Below, piece by piece: positions 54,759 through 64,000 of a DNA stretch of 64,000 bases. A program made the position numbers and the translations under genes. This stretch comes from Smallanthus sonchifolius (Eukaryota > Streptophyta > Magnoliopsida > Asterales > Asteraceae): positions 25,841,001 through 25,905,000 of the forward strand of contig CM042022.1 in NCBI GenBank assembly GCA_023525975.1. Direction: 5' to 3'. Numbering within the stretch: the stretch's first letter is position 1; each line of letters begins with the position of its first letter. The notes beneath the pieces are model-generated. The model was not told where the DNA came from. It saw only the letters and a program-made list of their open reading frames with translations, and searched no databases.

Positions 54759-56117
54759 CTATAAAACTTTGGTTTGCACCAGAGTCAAATAAAACTCGAG
54801 CATAAATATCATTGACAAGAAATGTACCGTAATGACACCGGGAATACTTGTTGCTTCATGAGTATTGAGAACGAATGCTCGTGCATTCTTTTTTACTCCG
54901 TCAGCGGGTTTAGGACCTGCCCCTTCAGGCTTCTTTAGCTTGGGACAATAGCCCTTGATGTGGCTAGCCTCACCACATTCAAAACAAGTGATGGTTTTCT
55001 TTTTGAAACAATCTTCTGTTTTGTGTCCAGACATTTTGTAGAAATTGCAAAGAGGTCCAAATCGACATTGTCCCAAGTGCCTTTTCTTGCACTTTGGACA
55101 TTCAGGAATAGAAGAATTGTTATTTCAAAAATGAAATTTTGGTTTCTTCGATCCACTTGGGCCTTGCCTAATTGCTTCCTTTTTCTTTCTTCCCTCCTCT
55201 TGATTTCTGATCAAACTACTGGTCAAGGAGGCTCCCAGATCCATAGCATCGTCAAGGTTGTCACAATTGGCAACCTTAACCATGTCATGGATTTCTCCAA
55301 TCAACCCCCAAATACATCTCTTTATTAGATTAGATTCAGGGGTTGCTAGATGAGGAATTATTCGAGCATACTCAAGGAGTTTAGTCGAATACTCCTGATG
55401 ATTGGTTCCAATCATCTTTAGACTAAGGAACTTTCCTTCTATTTGTTCCCTTTCGTTCTTGGGAACATATTTCTTTTCCACTTTTTCCTTGAAAGCGCTC
55501 CAGCCCATAGCATAGGTTGCATCCCTTCCTTTGGCAGCAACAATGTTGTTCCACCATTTTAAAGCTTGATCTTTAAATAGATTGGAAGCATAAAGAACTT
55601 TATCTTCCCCAGCACATTTTCTTATGACAAGCACAGATTCGGTCTTGTCAATCCACCTTAACGTGGCTATTCCTCCTTCTCTTCCAGAGAAATTATAAGG
55701 TTTGCGGTCTTGGAACATTTTATACGTACAGCCGATTATCTTCCTTTTATTCTCTATATGACCATAATTATTACCCATCCCTTCATCTTTAGAAGAATTA
55801 TGGTAATACTTCTCCCTTTCAGTCTTCCTGGTTAGATGAGTAGCAGAACCCTCTAGTTTGAGAGTAACAGGTTTGGATTGAGTATGTTGCGTAAAAGGTT
55901 GAGAATGGACATGTTTTAGAATGGACGGCTGAACATATAGCTTATATACTTGTCTCTTTTCCATTTCGGTAAAGATCATTAGAAGGGAATCCTTGATTCC
56001 TTCTGCAATCAATTTCTGCAGTTCTTTACGAGAATTAGGGATTTCAGCAGCATTTTCAATCACTGCTTGTTTCCACTTTCCTCTCGTATTGTAAGAAGGT
56101 CTGGTTTGTTTAGACAT
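54759..56117 (-). pseudogene. Element 4 gag, nearly intact
   Basis: The ATG at 56117 follows TTATAGC (acceptor-like). A 330-aa open segment (to 55125) starts MSKQTRPSYNTRGKWKQ and includes the Retrotrans_gag region: ALKWWNNIVAAKGRD, KKYVPKNEREQIEGKFLSL, YARIIPHLATPESNLIK. A stop after KFHF near 55125 and a shift separate it from the zinc-finger part (55076-54759): CPKCKKRHLGQC, CNFYKMSGHKTEDC and CFECGEASHIKGYC. The middle knuckle has Tyr where the second Cys is expected (CNFY). Structural protein of the virus-like particle. Confidence 0.87.
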
Positions 56118-56206
56118 GCTATAAGAGAAATAAGATTGTAATTAAAACAGAACTTTTTATTGATGGAATATATACAAGAAAAGAGTATATGTAAGGATCA
56201 TTGTTT

Positions 56207-56701
56207 TTAGAAATTTCTAAAATTCTTTTCTTCAAGAGTTTGAACTAACAAAGCATTCCTGGCTTCAACTTCAGCTTTTTCTCGTTCAAGTTCAGCTATT
56301 CGAGTTAACAACATTTGTTCCCTTTCACTTCCTGATGCATTCTCATTATGAGGAGCAGGGAAAGAAACAGTCTCATAGTATGGAATGTAGAGTTTGTTAG
56401 AATCAGCTTGTTCTTCTTCTTCGGGATCACTTTTATTTTCATAAGGTATCTCAGCGTATCCCTCGTGAAAATTTGGTGAATACATTGGAGTGATATTATA
56501 GCTTCCAGCAGTAGGAGCAGAATGAAAACTTATAGAAGTATTATAGGGAACATTTGGGTTTCCTATTTCTCCGAGGCTTCTGAAAGTTGAACTTTCAGTT
56601 TCCTCATTGCTTTTTATTGTAGTTTCATTCATTTTACGTTCGAAATAATTAGCTGGCATATATTTACGAAGAAAGCTAGGACCTTTGCCCTTTCCAACCA
56701 T
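56207..56701 (-). CDS. Element 4 accessory ORF2, coiled-coil protein (164 aa)
   Basis: Open reading frame between ORF1 and gag; the ATG at 56701 follows TTACAGA, a splice-acceptor-like site. Starts MVGKGKGPSFLRKYMPANYF (basic), has a Ser/Thr/Tyr-rich middle with FRSLGEIGNPNVPYN and an acidic run (DPEEEEQ), and ends in a clear heptad-like coiled coil, LLTRIAELEREKAEVEARN, continuing about 20 residues. No signal peptide or membrane segment. Element 3 has a related but broken ORF in the same place. I recognise no family. Possible roles: particle assembly or RNA handling; undecided. Confidence 0.7.
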   Translation of the reverse strand: MVGKGKGPSFLRKYMPANYFERKMNETTIKSNEETESSTFRSLGEIGNPNVPYNTSISFHSAPTAGSYNITPMYSPNFHEGYAEIPYENKSDPEEEEQADSNKLYIPYYETVSFPAPHNENASGSEREQMLLTRIAELEREKAEVEARNALLVQTLEEKNFRNF

Positions 56702-56770
56702 TCTGTAACAAAATGAACGAAACGAGATTTATTAAAATATATTACAAGGAAACAAAATATAATATAGATT

Positions 56771-57502
56771 TTAATCTTTCATCAGCTCTTCTCCAAGGGT
56801 CATTAGGCTTTCTCCATATTCATAGACCTGTTGTCCATAAAATTTGGTTCTTGCCTTGTCCATGATTTTCTCCCTTGTTACTTTGTCCGTTTGGCGCAAC
56901 GAACGATCTAGGTACAACGAACGATCTAGGCACTCAATAGCAGAAGAATGCATACTATGCTCATAACCGTATTTTGGTGGAGGTTCACGAAGTCCAACCA
57001 TAATATCATTATAAGCATTTTGATATTCCGGAGAAGCTTGGAAATAAGTTTCAAAAGGACCATGGTAAACTGGTTCAGGAAATATATAAGGATCATATAG
57101 GACTGGGGATTCAGAATTATAAGATTGATGATCAGAATTTCCTGAAGTATTATTAAAGAATGAATAATCTTCGGGATTTTCAGAAGCGGGTTCATAATGA
57201 TGAGATTCCTCATATGGATCTTCTTCTGCTGATATGTTCTGCTGAGTATGACTAGATTCAGTTGCAGCAGTATTCCAATTGCTGAAATCTGATCCAGTAT
57301 CCATCCATTGACTTGAAGTATCATGGGACTGGGGATGGTGTTGAGGAATAGGGTTATCCGGAAGAATAGCAATTGGATCATCGTTATAGTAGGGTGACGA
57401 TATAGGATTCATTTGTGAACCCAGTGGACGGTATTCCGGGGATTCTTGTTTAATCGGACGATTGGGGTCATAATAAACAGGAACGAAATTATCTACAGAC
57501 AT
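56771..57502 (-). CDS. Element 4 accessory ORF1, acidic Tyr/Pro/Ser-rich protein (243 aa)
   Basis: The first ORF after the primer site; the ATG at 57502 directly follows GATTGTAG. Residues 1-150 are rich in Pro, Ser, Asn, Asp and Tyr and look disordered, including WMDTGSDFSNW. The second half has AYNDIMVGLREPPPKYGYE, then a charged helix-like region (VTREKIMDKARTKFYGQQVY) with a short duplicated LDRSLYLDRSL. It is intact, whereas the element 3 copy is frameshifted; both share the WM..SxF.NW and REPPP.Y.Y motifs. No database family recognised. The gap to ORF2 is 69 bp. Confidence 0.7.
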   Translation of the reverse strand: MSVDNFVPVYYDPNRPIKQESPEYRPLGSQMNPISSPYYNDDPIAILPDNPIPQHHPQSHDTSSQWMDTGSDFSNWNTAATESSHTQQNISAEEDPYEESHHYEPASENPEDYSFFNNTSGNSDHQSYNSESPVLYDPYIFPEPVYHGPFETYFQASPEYQNAYNDIMVGLREPPPKYGYEHSMHSSAIECLDRSLYLDRSLRQTDKVTREKIMDKARTKFYGQQVYEYGESLMTLGEELMKD

Positions 57503-57591
57503 CTACAATCTTAAAACATTAGTACTTATCTTATTCTTTGTTAAGACTTGGATACTAAGGCCAGTATTCTTATCTTAACTAAAGTTCTACA

Positions 57592-57748
57592 AGGATGATT
57601 ATCTTTCCAGAGTAGTACCTCCAACAGAGATGTTCCCAGGTAAGAGCGACGGGTCTAGGAGAGATTTATACACCGCTCTTTCCTTAGACAGAACATTACG
57701 TTTGTCAGATAGCTACATACCGGTCAGAAGGTTATCTTGTTTTCTTAT
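57592..57748 (-). other. Conserved non-coding block in element 4 leader
   Basis: The complement closely matches 27672-27832 of element 3. Here it lies between the primer site and ORF1; in element 3 it lies between ORF1 and ORF2. Confidence 0.6.
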
Positions 57749-57817
57749 CTTAAAGTAAGCAATTTCATGGTTGAAGCTTAGACACTAGATCCAAGTATCT
57801 AATTCGCTAAAACATGT

Positions 57818-57830
57818 GGCTTTGATACCA
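57818..57830 (-). other. Element 4 primer-binding site (tRNA-iMet type)
   Basis: The minus strand reads TGGTATCAAAGCC, one mismatch from TGGTATCAGAGCC, six bases from the 5' LTR. Confidence 0.78.
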
Positions 57831-57836
57831 ATCCTT

Positions 57837-59479
57837 TCACACCCCGCCCCAGGCACCCCCGGACATGTGTGACAAACGATTGGTGCCTGCTTTGATTTAA
57901 GAGTTTTTATAAAACACAGCGGAAGTCTTTTTCATAAGGATTGTTTCATAATTATTTCAACCTCGAGGGTTGTAATTATAAATATCAAAACTCAGTTGGA
58001 AAACAAAAGTCTTGTATTTACTTTCATAAACATAGGGATTTAAATACCCCTTTTCATTTTATTACAAAACAGAGTTTGAAACCAAATACATCTCTTGTCT
58101 CTTATGGACAAGTTCAAGCCACGGGAAATAGTACTATCTGAGGTTGATCAGTTCCTCGGTCCTATCTTCTCTTTTCTGTTTCAGGATTATCTATGCATGA
58201 GGCCTGAGAATCCAACATGCATTTTATCCTTTCATAGTCCCTCGGGTCAGATCTCATGTCTACCCTTCACTTTTCCTGGGTCAGATCTTATGTCTGCCCA
58301 TATCCCTTTTCTTTCTCATTTTATTCATTACCTAAAAACATTTTGAAAATAAAACGTCAACGCGAACGCCGGTGAATACAATTATCTTGATGATAAAATC
58401 ATTTGGCACAAACAAGTATTAATTTCATAATCACAACTTTATGTTCAATCCACACATTCAGCAGGCCCGTCCTGTTCAATCGCACCACGGTATACACCAG
58501 CGTCATGTCTTATAACAAGGGACAGGTTTGCCTTCGAAGTTGTTACAAGACAAGCACCGGTCGTAATCCGGGAATTTCACCCGAGACTCATGTATCCCTT
58601 GCAAGTTTTACGTATACCTATGGCCTGAATGCTTTCACGTAGAAGAATGTTGAGCATTATTCCCTTAACTTTTATTTGGCCTTTTTCGCAAACGTAAATG
58701 TTTGACACAAGTTTTGAAATAGATAAAGTATTCACCTTGTTTATAGAAATGAGCCTCTAAGTCGAAAGCTTATAGACTAGCTTCTTAACTTGATTTCTCT
58801 AGCGTTCCAACCTTTCTACGAGCGTTTCCTTCTTAACCGGGCACTACAACGAGCGGGAGTTGGACCGGGATCGTTGGGAGTGGCTAGGGATCACCTGGAA
58901 CGAGTTTTAGAAGCTTGGAATCGTGTTTGGGATGAAGAAATCAAATGAAATCGATCAGCTATTTATAGGCTGAAATCGGGGTCCATGTCGGACCGATATG
59001 CATAGGGATGTCTGTCCGACATCCATCTATACACACGTCAGCCCTACATGTCTCAATCTGATTGGACCGCACATGTTTGGCGGTTATATAGGACCGATAT
59101 GTGGACCATGTCGGTCCGATATCTAGACCCATGTCCCATCATTAGGGCTGAGTCATTGGACACGTGTCAACACCACAAATTGCGGCTACGAGGAGGTTTG
59201 CGGACCGATATGGAATGATGTTAGTCCGATAACCGACATATGATATTTTACGGACCGTTATAGGAATGTATATCGGTCCGATATCCATCCTGAATTTATT
59301 TCGATCCGATATCTAAACCTCCATTTGCTTCGGACCGATACGAGATCAATGTCGGTCCGATATCAGCTTACTTTCCAAAGTTTTCATTTTAAACCCTAGA
59401 CTTTGGTACTTTAGATACACAAGTCCTTATAGGTTTCTAACCTTATCAGTTTTTAGACATTTTTGTGGCAGGTGTTACA
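57837..59479 (-). repeat. Element 4 5' LTR
   Basis: 1643 bp, colinear with 49849-51497. Its inner end reads TCACACC where the other copy has TGACACC. It also serves as a boundary for the internal fragment at 59480-59805. Confidence 0.87.
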
Positions 59480-59805
59480 TCCTCTCCACCTTGTTTTAAT
59501 CTCATCCTCGAGATTACTGGAACAAGTGAGGATATTTCTTTTTTATTTCTGACTCCAGTTCCCACGTGTATTCAGGTCCACGTCTGGAGTTCCATTTCAC
59601 TTTCACAATCATCAATTTCTTTATTTTCAATTTCTTTTCATGCCTGTCCTCGATTTGCAAAGGTTGTTCCACAAATTTCAAATTTTCATCTACCTCTACA
59701 TCGTGCAGAGGTATTACCAGAGATTCATCTGCCAAACACTTGCGCAGATTTGACACATGGAATACATCGTGTACTCCATTCATTTCTTCTGGTAGTTCGA
59801 GTAGC
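59480..59805 (-). pseudogene. Extra copy of the integrase C-terminus/chromodomain-like end
   Basis: Nearly identical to 51498-51820: a polypurine-like start (complement of TCCTCTCCACCTTG), then minus-strand coding ending KKKYPHLFQ, with LVKVKW-like MIVKVKWNSRRGPEYTWE, SNLRKCLADE and EMNGVHDVFHVSN. It stops abruptly at about 59805 where unrelated GC-rich DNA begins. It shows that the LTR at 57837-59479 has internal sequence on both sides. Confidence 0.82.
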
Positions 59806-60358
59806 AGTGGTGGTGCGGTGGACGTCGGCCGGTGGGAAGGCCGGAGTAGCGGTGGTGGTCGAGCGGTAGTAGGAAGTCGCTGGTCGGAACACAAGCGGCA
59901 GCGGCAGTCGGATCTGTCGATGGTGAAGAAGCCGGTGGGTGCGATGGACAGAGACATTGAACGGAGATGTCGGATCTGCTTGTGGAGAAGCCGGTGTGAA
60001 GGTTGAACGGAAACAACGGCCGGTGCGAGTGACGACGGCGGCCTGGTGGAGCGGTGGGAAGGCGGTAGGATACATAGATCTGCTTTTGTGGCTGTGTGAA
60101 ATCAGAAAATGTGAATAAAGACTCGGTACTACTCCACCAGAACTTAGTAGGGTTTCAAAAATAATTATTTTTTTAATTTTTAAAAAATTAATATAAAAAT
60201 AAAATTTCGGATATTCGGATATCCGAATTATCCGAAAATTTGGAAAATCTCTATCCGAATCCGAAAATATGGATATCCTAAATTCGGATATCCGAATTTT
60301 CGGATATTTCGGGTTCGGATCTTTAGATAATTCGGATTCGGTTTCGGATTCGGATATT
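59806..60358. other. Right arm of hAT: GC-rich block then subterminal repeats
   Basis: 59806-60075 is unusually GC-rich, with GGTGG/CCGGTG repeats; the minus strand has an ATG near 60075 (MYPTAFPPLHQAAVV) and a Pro/Thr/Ser-rich translation without a recognised domain. It could be a captured host exon or UTR, or hAT internal DNA. 60076-60204 is AT-rich; 60205-60358 is packed with GGATATCCGAAT motifs. Confidence 0.5.
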
Positions 60359-60372
60359 TTTGCACACCACTA

Positions 60373-60900
60373 GTTAGCGCAACTAACCATGACTGGGAGT
60401 GTCAATCCCAATAGTACTATTCACTATATCCCGGCTATTCAAGTTAATGGTTAATAAAAGTGTTCATGTAGGAGACTTTACGAGCTCTCAATGAATGTTT
60501 CATGTAAACATAAATGGTTGATCATGATTTCTTATTTCCAGCGTATATAGCAAGTTTGTTTCATGTTTTCCAAACATATCAGGTAAGTATGTTTCATGTT
60601 TCCAAACGTATAAAGCAAGTATGTTTCTCCCCCGATGTTTTTAAAATATTTAAAAAATAAAAGGGGGCCGTGAACTCACCTGGTAGGGTGTTAGGAACGA
60701 TGACATCCTTCACGTAACAACGAGAACCAAAGTCCGCGTAATACAATAGTAGCGGTTCTATATCCTGCTCGAGTCATATAATTCATGTAGGTACTTAAAG
60801 AGCTTTATAGACTAACTCTAATATTGTAAAGTAAGTCTAAACCCTCATCGAGTTATCACGTGTGCGGTTGAGCTCTGTTGATTCTTAACGGTATTACCAA
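60373..60900 (-). mobile_element. Minus-strand LTR, second half (after hAT)
   Basis: Continues the LTR cut at 24887. On the minus strand it has CCTACCAG|GTGAGTTCACGG, a strong donor at about 60680, whose complement lies at 24460-24470. Repeats of GTTTCATGTTT(CC)AAAC type (about 60560-60625) are within it. The outer boundary is not determined; by comparison with elements 1 and 2 it may reach about 61500. Confidence 0.45.
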
Positions 60901-61930
60901 TTCAGTATACGATGTTGGTTTAACATTCGGTAATATTAGTTGCTTAATTCAAGTTGGATTTCTCAATTCGAAATAAGTTTCGGTAGTTATAAACAAATAT
61001 TAGTTTCACGGTCGTATATAGCTATGTGCGCGTATAATTAGTAATAATAATTCAGATTCATGCGTCTTTTAACATAATGTATGCAACTATATGATTTAGA
61101 AAAACCATTTCAGGACTTATAGTGTATTCATACGCGTATTTATGACTATAAATATATACTTCTTCATATATTTATATAGTTTCAAAAACCCTGAAATATA
61201 GTTGTAGCATATTATGTTTTGGAATAAACGTTCCTTAATAGGATTTGCTCGTCTTTATGTAAACATATATGCGTAATACCCTATTTTAGTATATTCGTTT
61301 ATCATATTTTGTTTACTCAAATCATAACCGAAAGTATATATATTTAACTTTATCCTTAAATGTACCCATATACTCGTTTGTTTTCCCATAAAACATGTAT
61401 TTATATTTTTTGTACAAATATGTGAAATATCGTTTAAGACGAGTAGTGAAGTATATGATTACACACACACACATATATATATATATACTACTTATTCATG
61501 ATATTATAACGTGTTATGTTTCGAAACCGTTCATATCAAATATATATTCAAAAACGCCAAAGTCATATACTTATTTATACATGTGTTCGAATATTACATT
61601 TAACAAATAATCATCTGATTTTGTATGATGAGAACATATATGTACGGTTCATTATTATTTGTCAAATCTCGTTTAGTCAATATTTATCGTATTAACGTTC
61701 TATTTTATGGCCGTCTCGTTCTAGTTTAATTTGTATAGATTTAAGGATGTCCAAACGTAATATACAAGATACGAGCTTATAATTTAAGTACTTGTTATCC
61801 AAAATCCCATATAATAACCTTCAACGGTTTATCTATTACAAACATTTGGTAAATATTTATATGACTAGAGTAATAATTATTATTCATATATATATATATA
61901 TATATATACACATACACACACACTAGTAGG
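60901..61930. other. AT-rich DNA with microsatellites
   Basis: No gene supported. (CA)n(TA)n runs at about 61462-61488 and (TA)n(CA)n at about 61889-61924. Short ORFs are typical of random AT-rich sequence. Confidence 0.55.
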
Positions 61931-63473
61931 GAACCTGTGCGATGTGACGGGAATCCCGTATAAACTACAAACATATATTTGCGAGTTTACCATTTCAATA
62001 TGGGAGTGAAAAAATATCAAAACAGAACCATATCAAAACAGAGTTTTATGCGTATAATAAAGAACGTGAAGCTTATAAAATTTAAATAAAACAAAAGTAT
62101 AACCTTTTTAGAAAAACAAAACCTTTGTGCATTCAAAACTGCAGAAGACCATTTTCTTGTTTTCTCCACTATATGGTTTATCAATAGCCTCTCCACCTTC
62201 TCGACATCATCATCATAATCATCATCAAAATCTAGCACATCTCCACCAATAGTACCATCCATCGTCATCAAATTCTTCATAGTAAGTTGAAATTGTATTT
62301 TCTTTAAAGACCGTGGTCTTGGTGTATGAACCATACACAACCTAGTTTATATAAAATATTTACAATACAATTGAGATAAAATCTTTCAAATAATTTGAGC
62401 ATAACAATCACACCACCAAGTTGTATGCATGATATTAAGATGCTTAATAAGAGCTTTGGAAGGGCAGCAATCTATGAAAACATACACACTAAGGTGAAAG
62501 CTAATGGGGACTTAAATGCAACAAAAAATAGTAAAAATTTATCAAGAAATGAATGTAGAATGTGCAAGCCAATTACAACTTTGGTTAGTTCTTGGTCAAG
62601 CAACCCTGTCCCAAGCGACTTGTCAATGTGTGTGTATATGTTAGTCTGAAAGAAAATCAGGAATTACTAATATATACAAAATGCAACTTTTGCCACATCA
62701 GCATCATTCACCAACGGCAAAAACAATATCACCATTTACGACACTGGATAACCGTACGTTCGTATTAATCGTCGCAACGCTCCACAACCTATAACCGCCA
62801 CGTTCACGATCATATTACCGGCCGCCGGAACAAATCTCCTTCACTGTTGTTTCATTGGCTCATCGCTTTATTCACCCACAATGTTGAACCGACAAAAACG
62901 CGTTTCCTCCAACCGCCACCACAACTTCCCCGTTACAATCGAATGTCGTCTACTCCAACCGCCACCATAACTTCACTGCAAACGTTTGCCACCGTTTCAG
63001 ACCCTATATATCACCGGAAAATTTCATTGCATTCCTCCAAAATGGCTACAAGGAAGACAAGAACAAGATGATCGATGAGTAAAATATTTACGTACATCAG
63101 AAAATATATTAATAAATCATAATCTGAAATAAATCATTTACGTACATCAGAAAATATATTAATAAAATATTTTATTTTCAAACCATATGAGTAAAGGTTT
63201 TAAAACCAAATTAGATATTGAGATGGTCATTAGTATTTTAAATTCTTATGTTATAGAATATTTTTATGGCCTTTATTGATATTATTATTCTACTAAACAA
63301 TGATACAAAACTAATATTATCTTCTTAAAATTTATTAACTTCATCAATTGGCTTATATTACGATTATTTTATTCTATACAAAACTAATATTATTTTCAAA
63401 CAATGCAAATGCAAAAATTAGTTACAATGTTTCACAACGCTCCCGCCGTAACACGCGGGTTGGCGTCAACTTG
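61931..63473. other. Unclassified segment, possible degenerate non-autonomous element
   Basis: The left edge has TAGTAGGGAACCTGTGCGAT and a small palindrome ACGGGAATCCCGT (about 61948-61960). Near the right edge CCCGC (63442-63446) and GCGGG (63455-63459) can form a hairpin about 10 bases before CTTG, faintly like a Helitron 3' end (normally CTRR). Inside are an acidic minus-strand ORF (62340-62017, DFDDDYDDDVEKVERLL) and a CG-richer stretch (62700-63070); neither is recognised. Classification is weak. Confidence 0.2.
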
Positions 63474-64000
63474 TTATTAATAAAACCAAACAGCTTTTAA
63501 CATTGATATTAAACTATCATATGTGTATGCATTGGAAATATGTAGCCTATTCTTAATGTGAAATTAACTTTGAAAAGGGCAATTTTATATATATCCTTCT
63601 AAATTTTATTATTTATAATTAAAAATAACATTTAAATGTCACATCAGATTCCATGTAGCATACACCTTTATAGTAAAATGATAAATTAGATGCCACGCCA
63701 ACAATTATTCAAAAATCAGTAAAAGGTGACCTGCTACGTGGTAATAAAATGTAACTTGGTTTCTAAAATTAATAATAAAATGTAAGTTGGTTTCTATTTT
63801 GGGCCTAACTTAAAGTTGGTAGCTAAAATCCGAAAAAAGTGTAAACTTCATTTCTTTTTTTCTGAAAGGCGAACATTGAATACGTGACGTCGCACCCTCC
63901 CGTCATATGGGAGAGTCTCGTCCAACTTCGGCCAATATGTTGTCTTAGCCGGGCTCACCTGGCGTCAGAGTTGGAGAGCTTTCAAGGAAAAACCTCACCC
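63474..64000. other. Unrecognised terminal stretch
   Basis: AT-rich to about 63850, then a more GC-balanced section (CGTGACGTCGCACCCTCCCG and following) that looks like the edge of another dispersed repeat, cut by the window end. No coding sequence supported. Confidence 0.4.

Larger units (their letters stand above)
49849..59479 (-). mobile_element. Element 4: Tekay-like gypsy element with accessory ORFs
   Basis: 9631 bp on the minus strand, related to element 3. 3' LTR 49849-51497, 5' LTR 57837-59479, iMet-type primer site, two open accessory ORFs, gag, then decayed protease-RT-RNase H-integrase. It lies in the 3' LTR of element 3. A normal right flank is missing: after the 5' LTR comes another piece of internal sequence (59480-59805), the sign of a tandem or recombined arrangement. 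Confidence 0.88.
24888..60372. mobile_element. hAT-type DNA transposon, non-autonomous, expanded by nested insertions
   Basis: Imperfect terminal inverted repeats TAGGGGTGTTCAAA (24888-24901) and TTTGCACACCACTA (60359-60372) match at 12 of 14 positions. They are flanked by a perfect 8-bp duplication gttagcgc (24880-24887, 60373-60380), as expected for hAT. Subterminal DNA on both sides is packed with CGGATATCCGAA-type motifs (24905-25020 and 60205-60358), typical hAT transposase-binding repeats. No hAT transposase is visible. Only about 400 bp on the left and about 570 bp on the right are hAT-derived; the rest is inserted retrotransposon DNA. Confidence 0.85.

Noticed and set aside
62847..63071. 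74-aa plus-strand ORF
   Set aside because: No domain, no homologous copy in the window, and composition like an untranslated GC-richer stretch; not enough support.

Overview
This window is plant nuclear DNA made almost entirely of nested transposable elements. I recognise no ordinary host gene, tRNA or genuine rRNA gene. Evidence for a plant: Ty3/gypsy elements with tRNA-iMet and tRNA-Asp primer sites, a Cassandra TRIM with 5S-like sequence, a Mutator-like (MULE) transposase with FAR1-type N-terminus, and a hAT element with 8-bp target duplication. Element style (long LTRs beginning TGTAACA, Tekay-like chromoviruses, Athila relatives) suits a eudicot; Asteraceae is my guess only.

Layout. (A) 1-24170 is an old MULE region: a decayed plus-strand transposase (1-1373 and 11026-11706), two related acidic/proline-rich small genes (one split by element 2) and a decayed minus-strand Ulp1/C48-type protease gene (22581-23619). 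The transposase is interrupted, apparently within an intron, by a Cassandra TRIM (1374-11025), itself interrupted by Tekay-like element 1 (1705-10711, perfect 5-bp TSD gtaaa, frameshifted pol). Tekay-like element 2 (12043-21162, perfect TSD cggta) carries one uninterrupted 1522-aa gag-pol, but its first catalytic Asp of reverse transcriptase reads as Glu. (B) 24171-24887 and 60373 onward are halves of a minus-strand LTR split by a hAT element (24888-60372, perfect 8-bp TSD gttagcgc) swollen to 35.5 kb by later insertions. (C) Inside the hAT lies element 3 (25289-49848, plus), a Tekay-like element broken by two Athila-type elements (29033-38986 plus, 40661-47496 minus). The part of element 3 between them is inverted, and the displaced target duplication (gaaat at 38987, atttc at 47497) records the inversion. 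The element 3 3' LTR is broken by related element 4 (49849-59479, minus), followed by an extra piece of internal sequence (59480-59805). (D) 60373-64000 is AT-rich LTR remainder, microsatellites and unrecognised sequence, possibly with a degenerate non-autonomous element.

Two features are the best candidates for something undescribed. First, elements 3 and 4 carry two accessory ORFs between the 5' LTR and gag, each starting just after an AG splice-acceptor-like site. Second, LTRs of several families contain a likely leader intron whose 5' splice site is perfectly complementary (8-12 nt) to a block beside the branch-point-like sequence near the 3' splice site. LTRs also carry family-specific arrays of short palindromes: in the presumed transcribed leader of elements 1 and 2, and upstream of the TATA box in elements 3 and 4.
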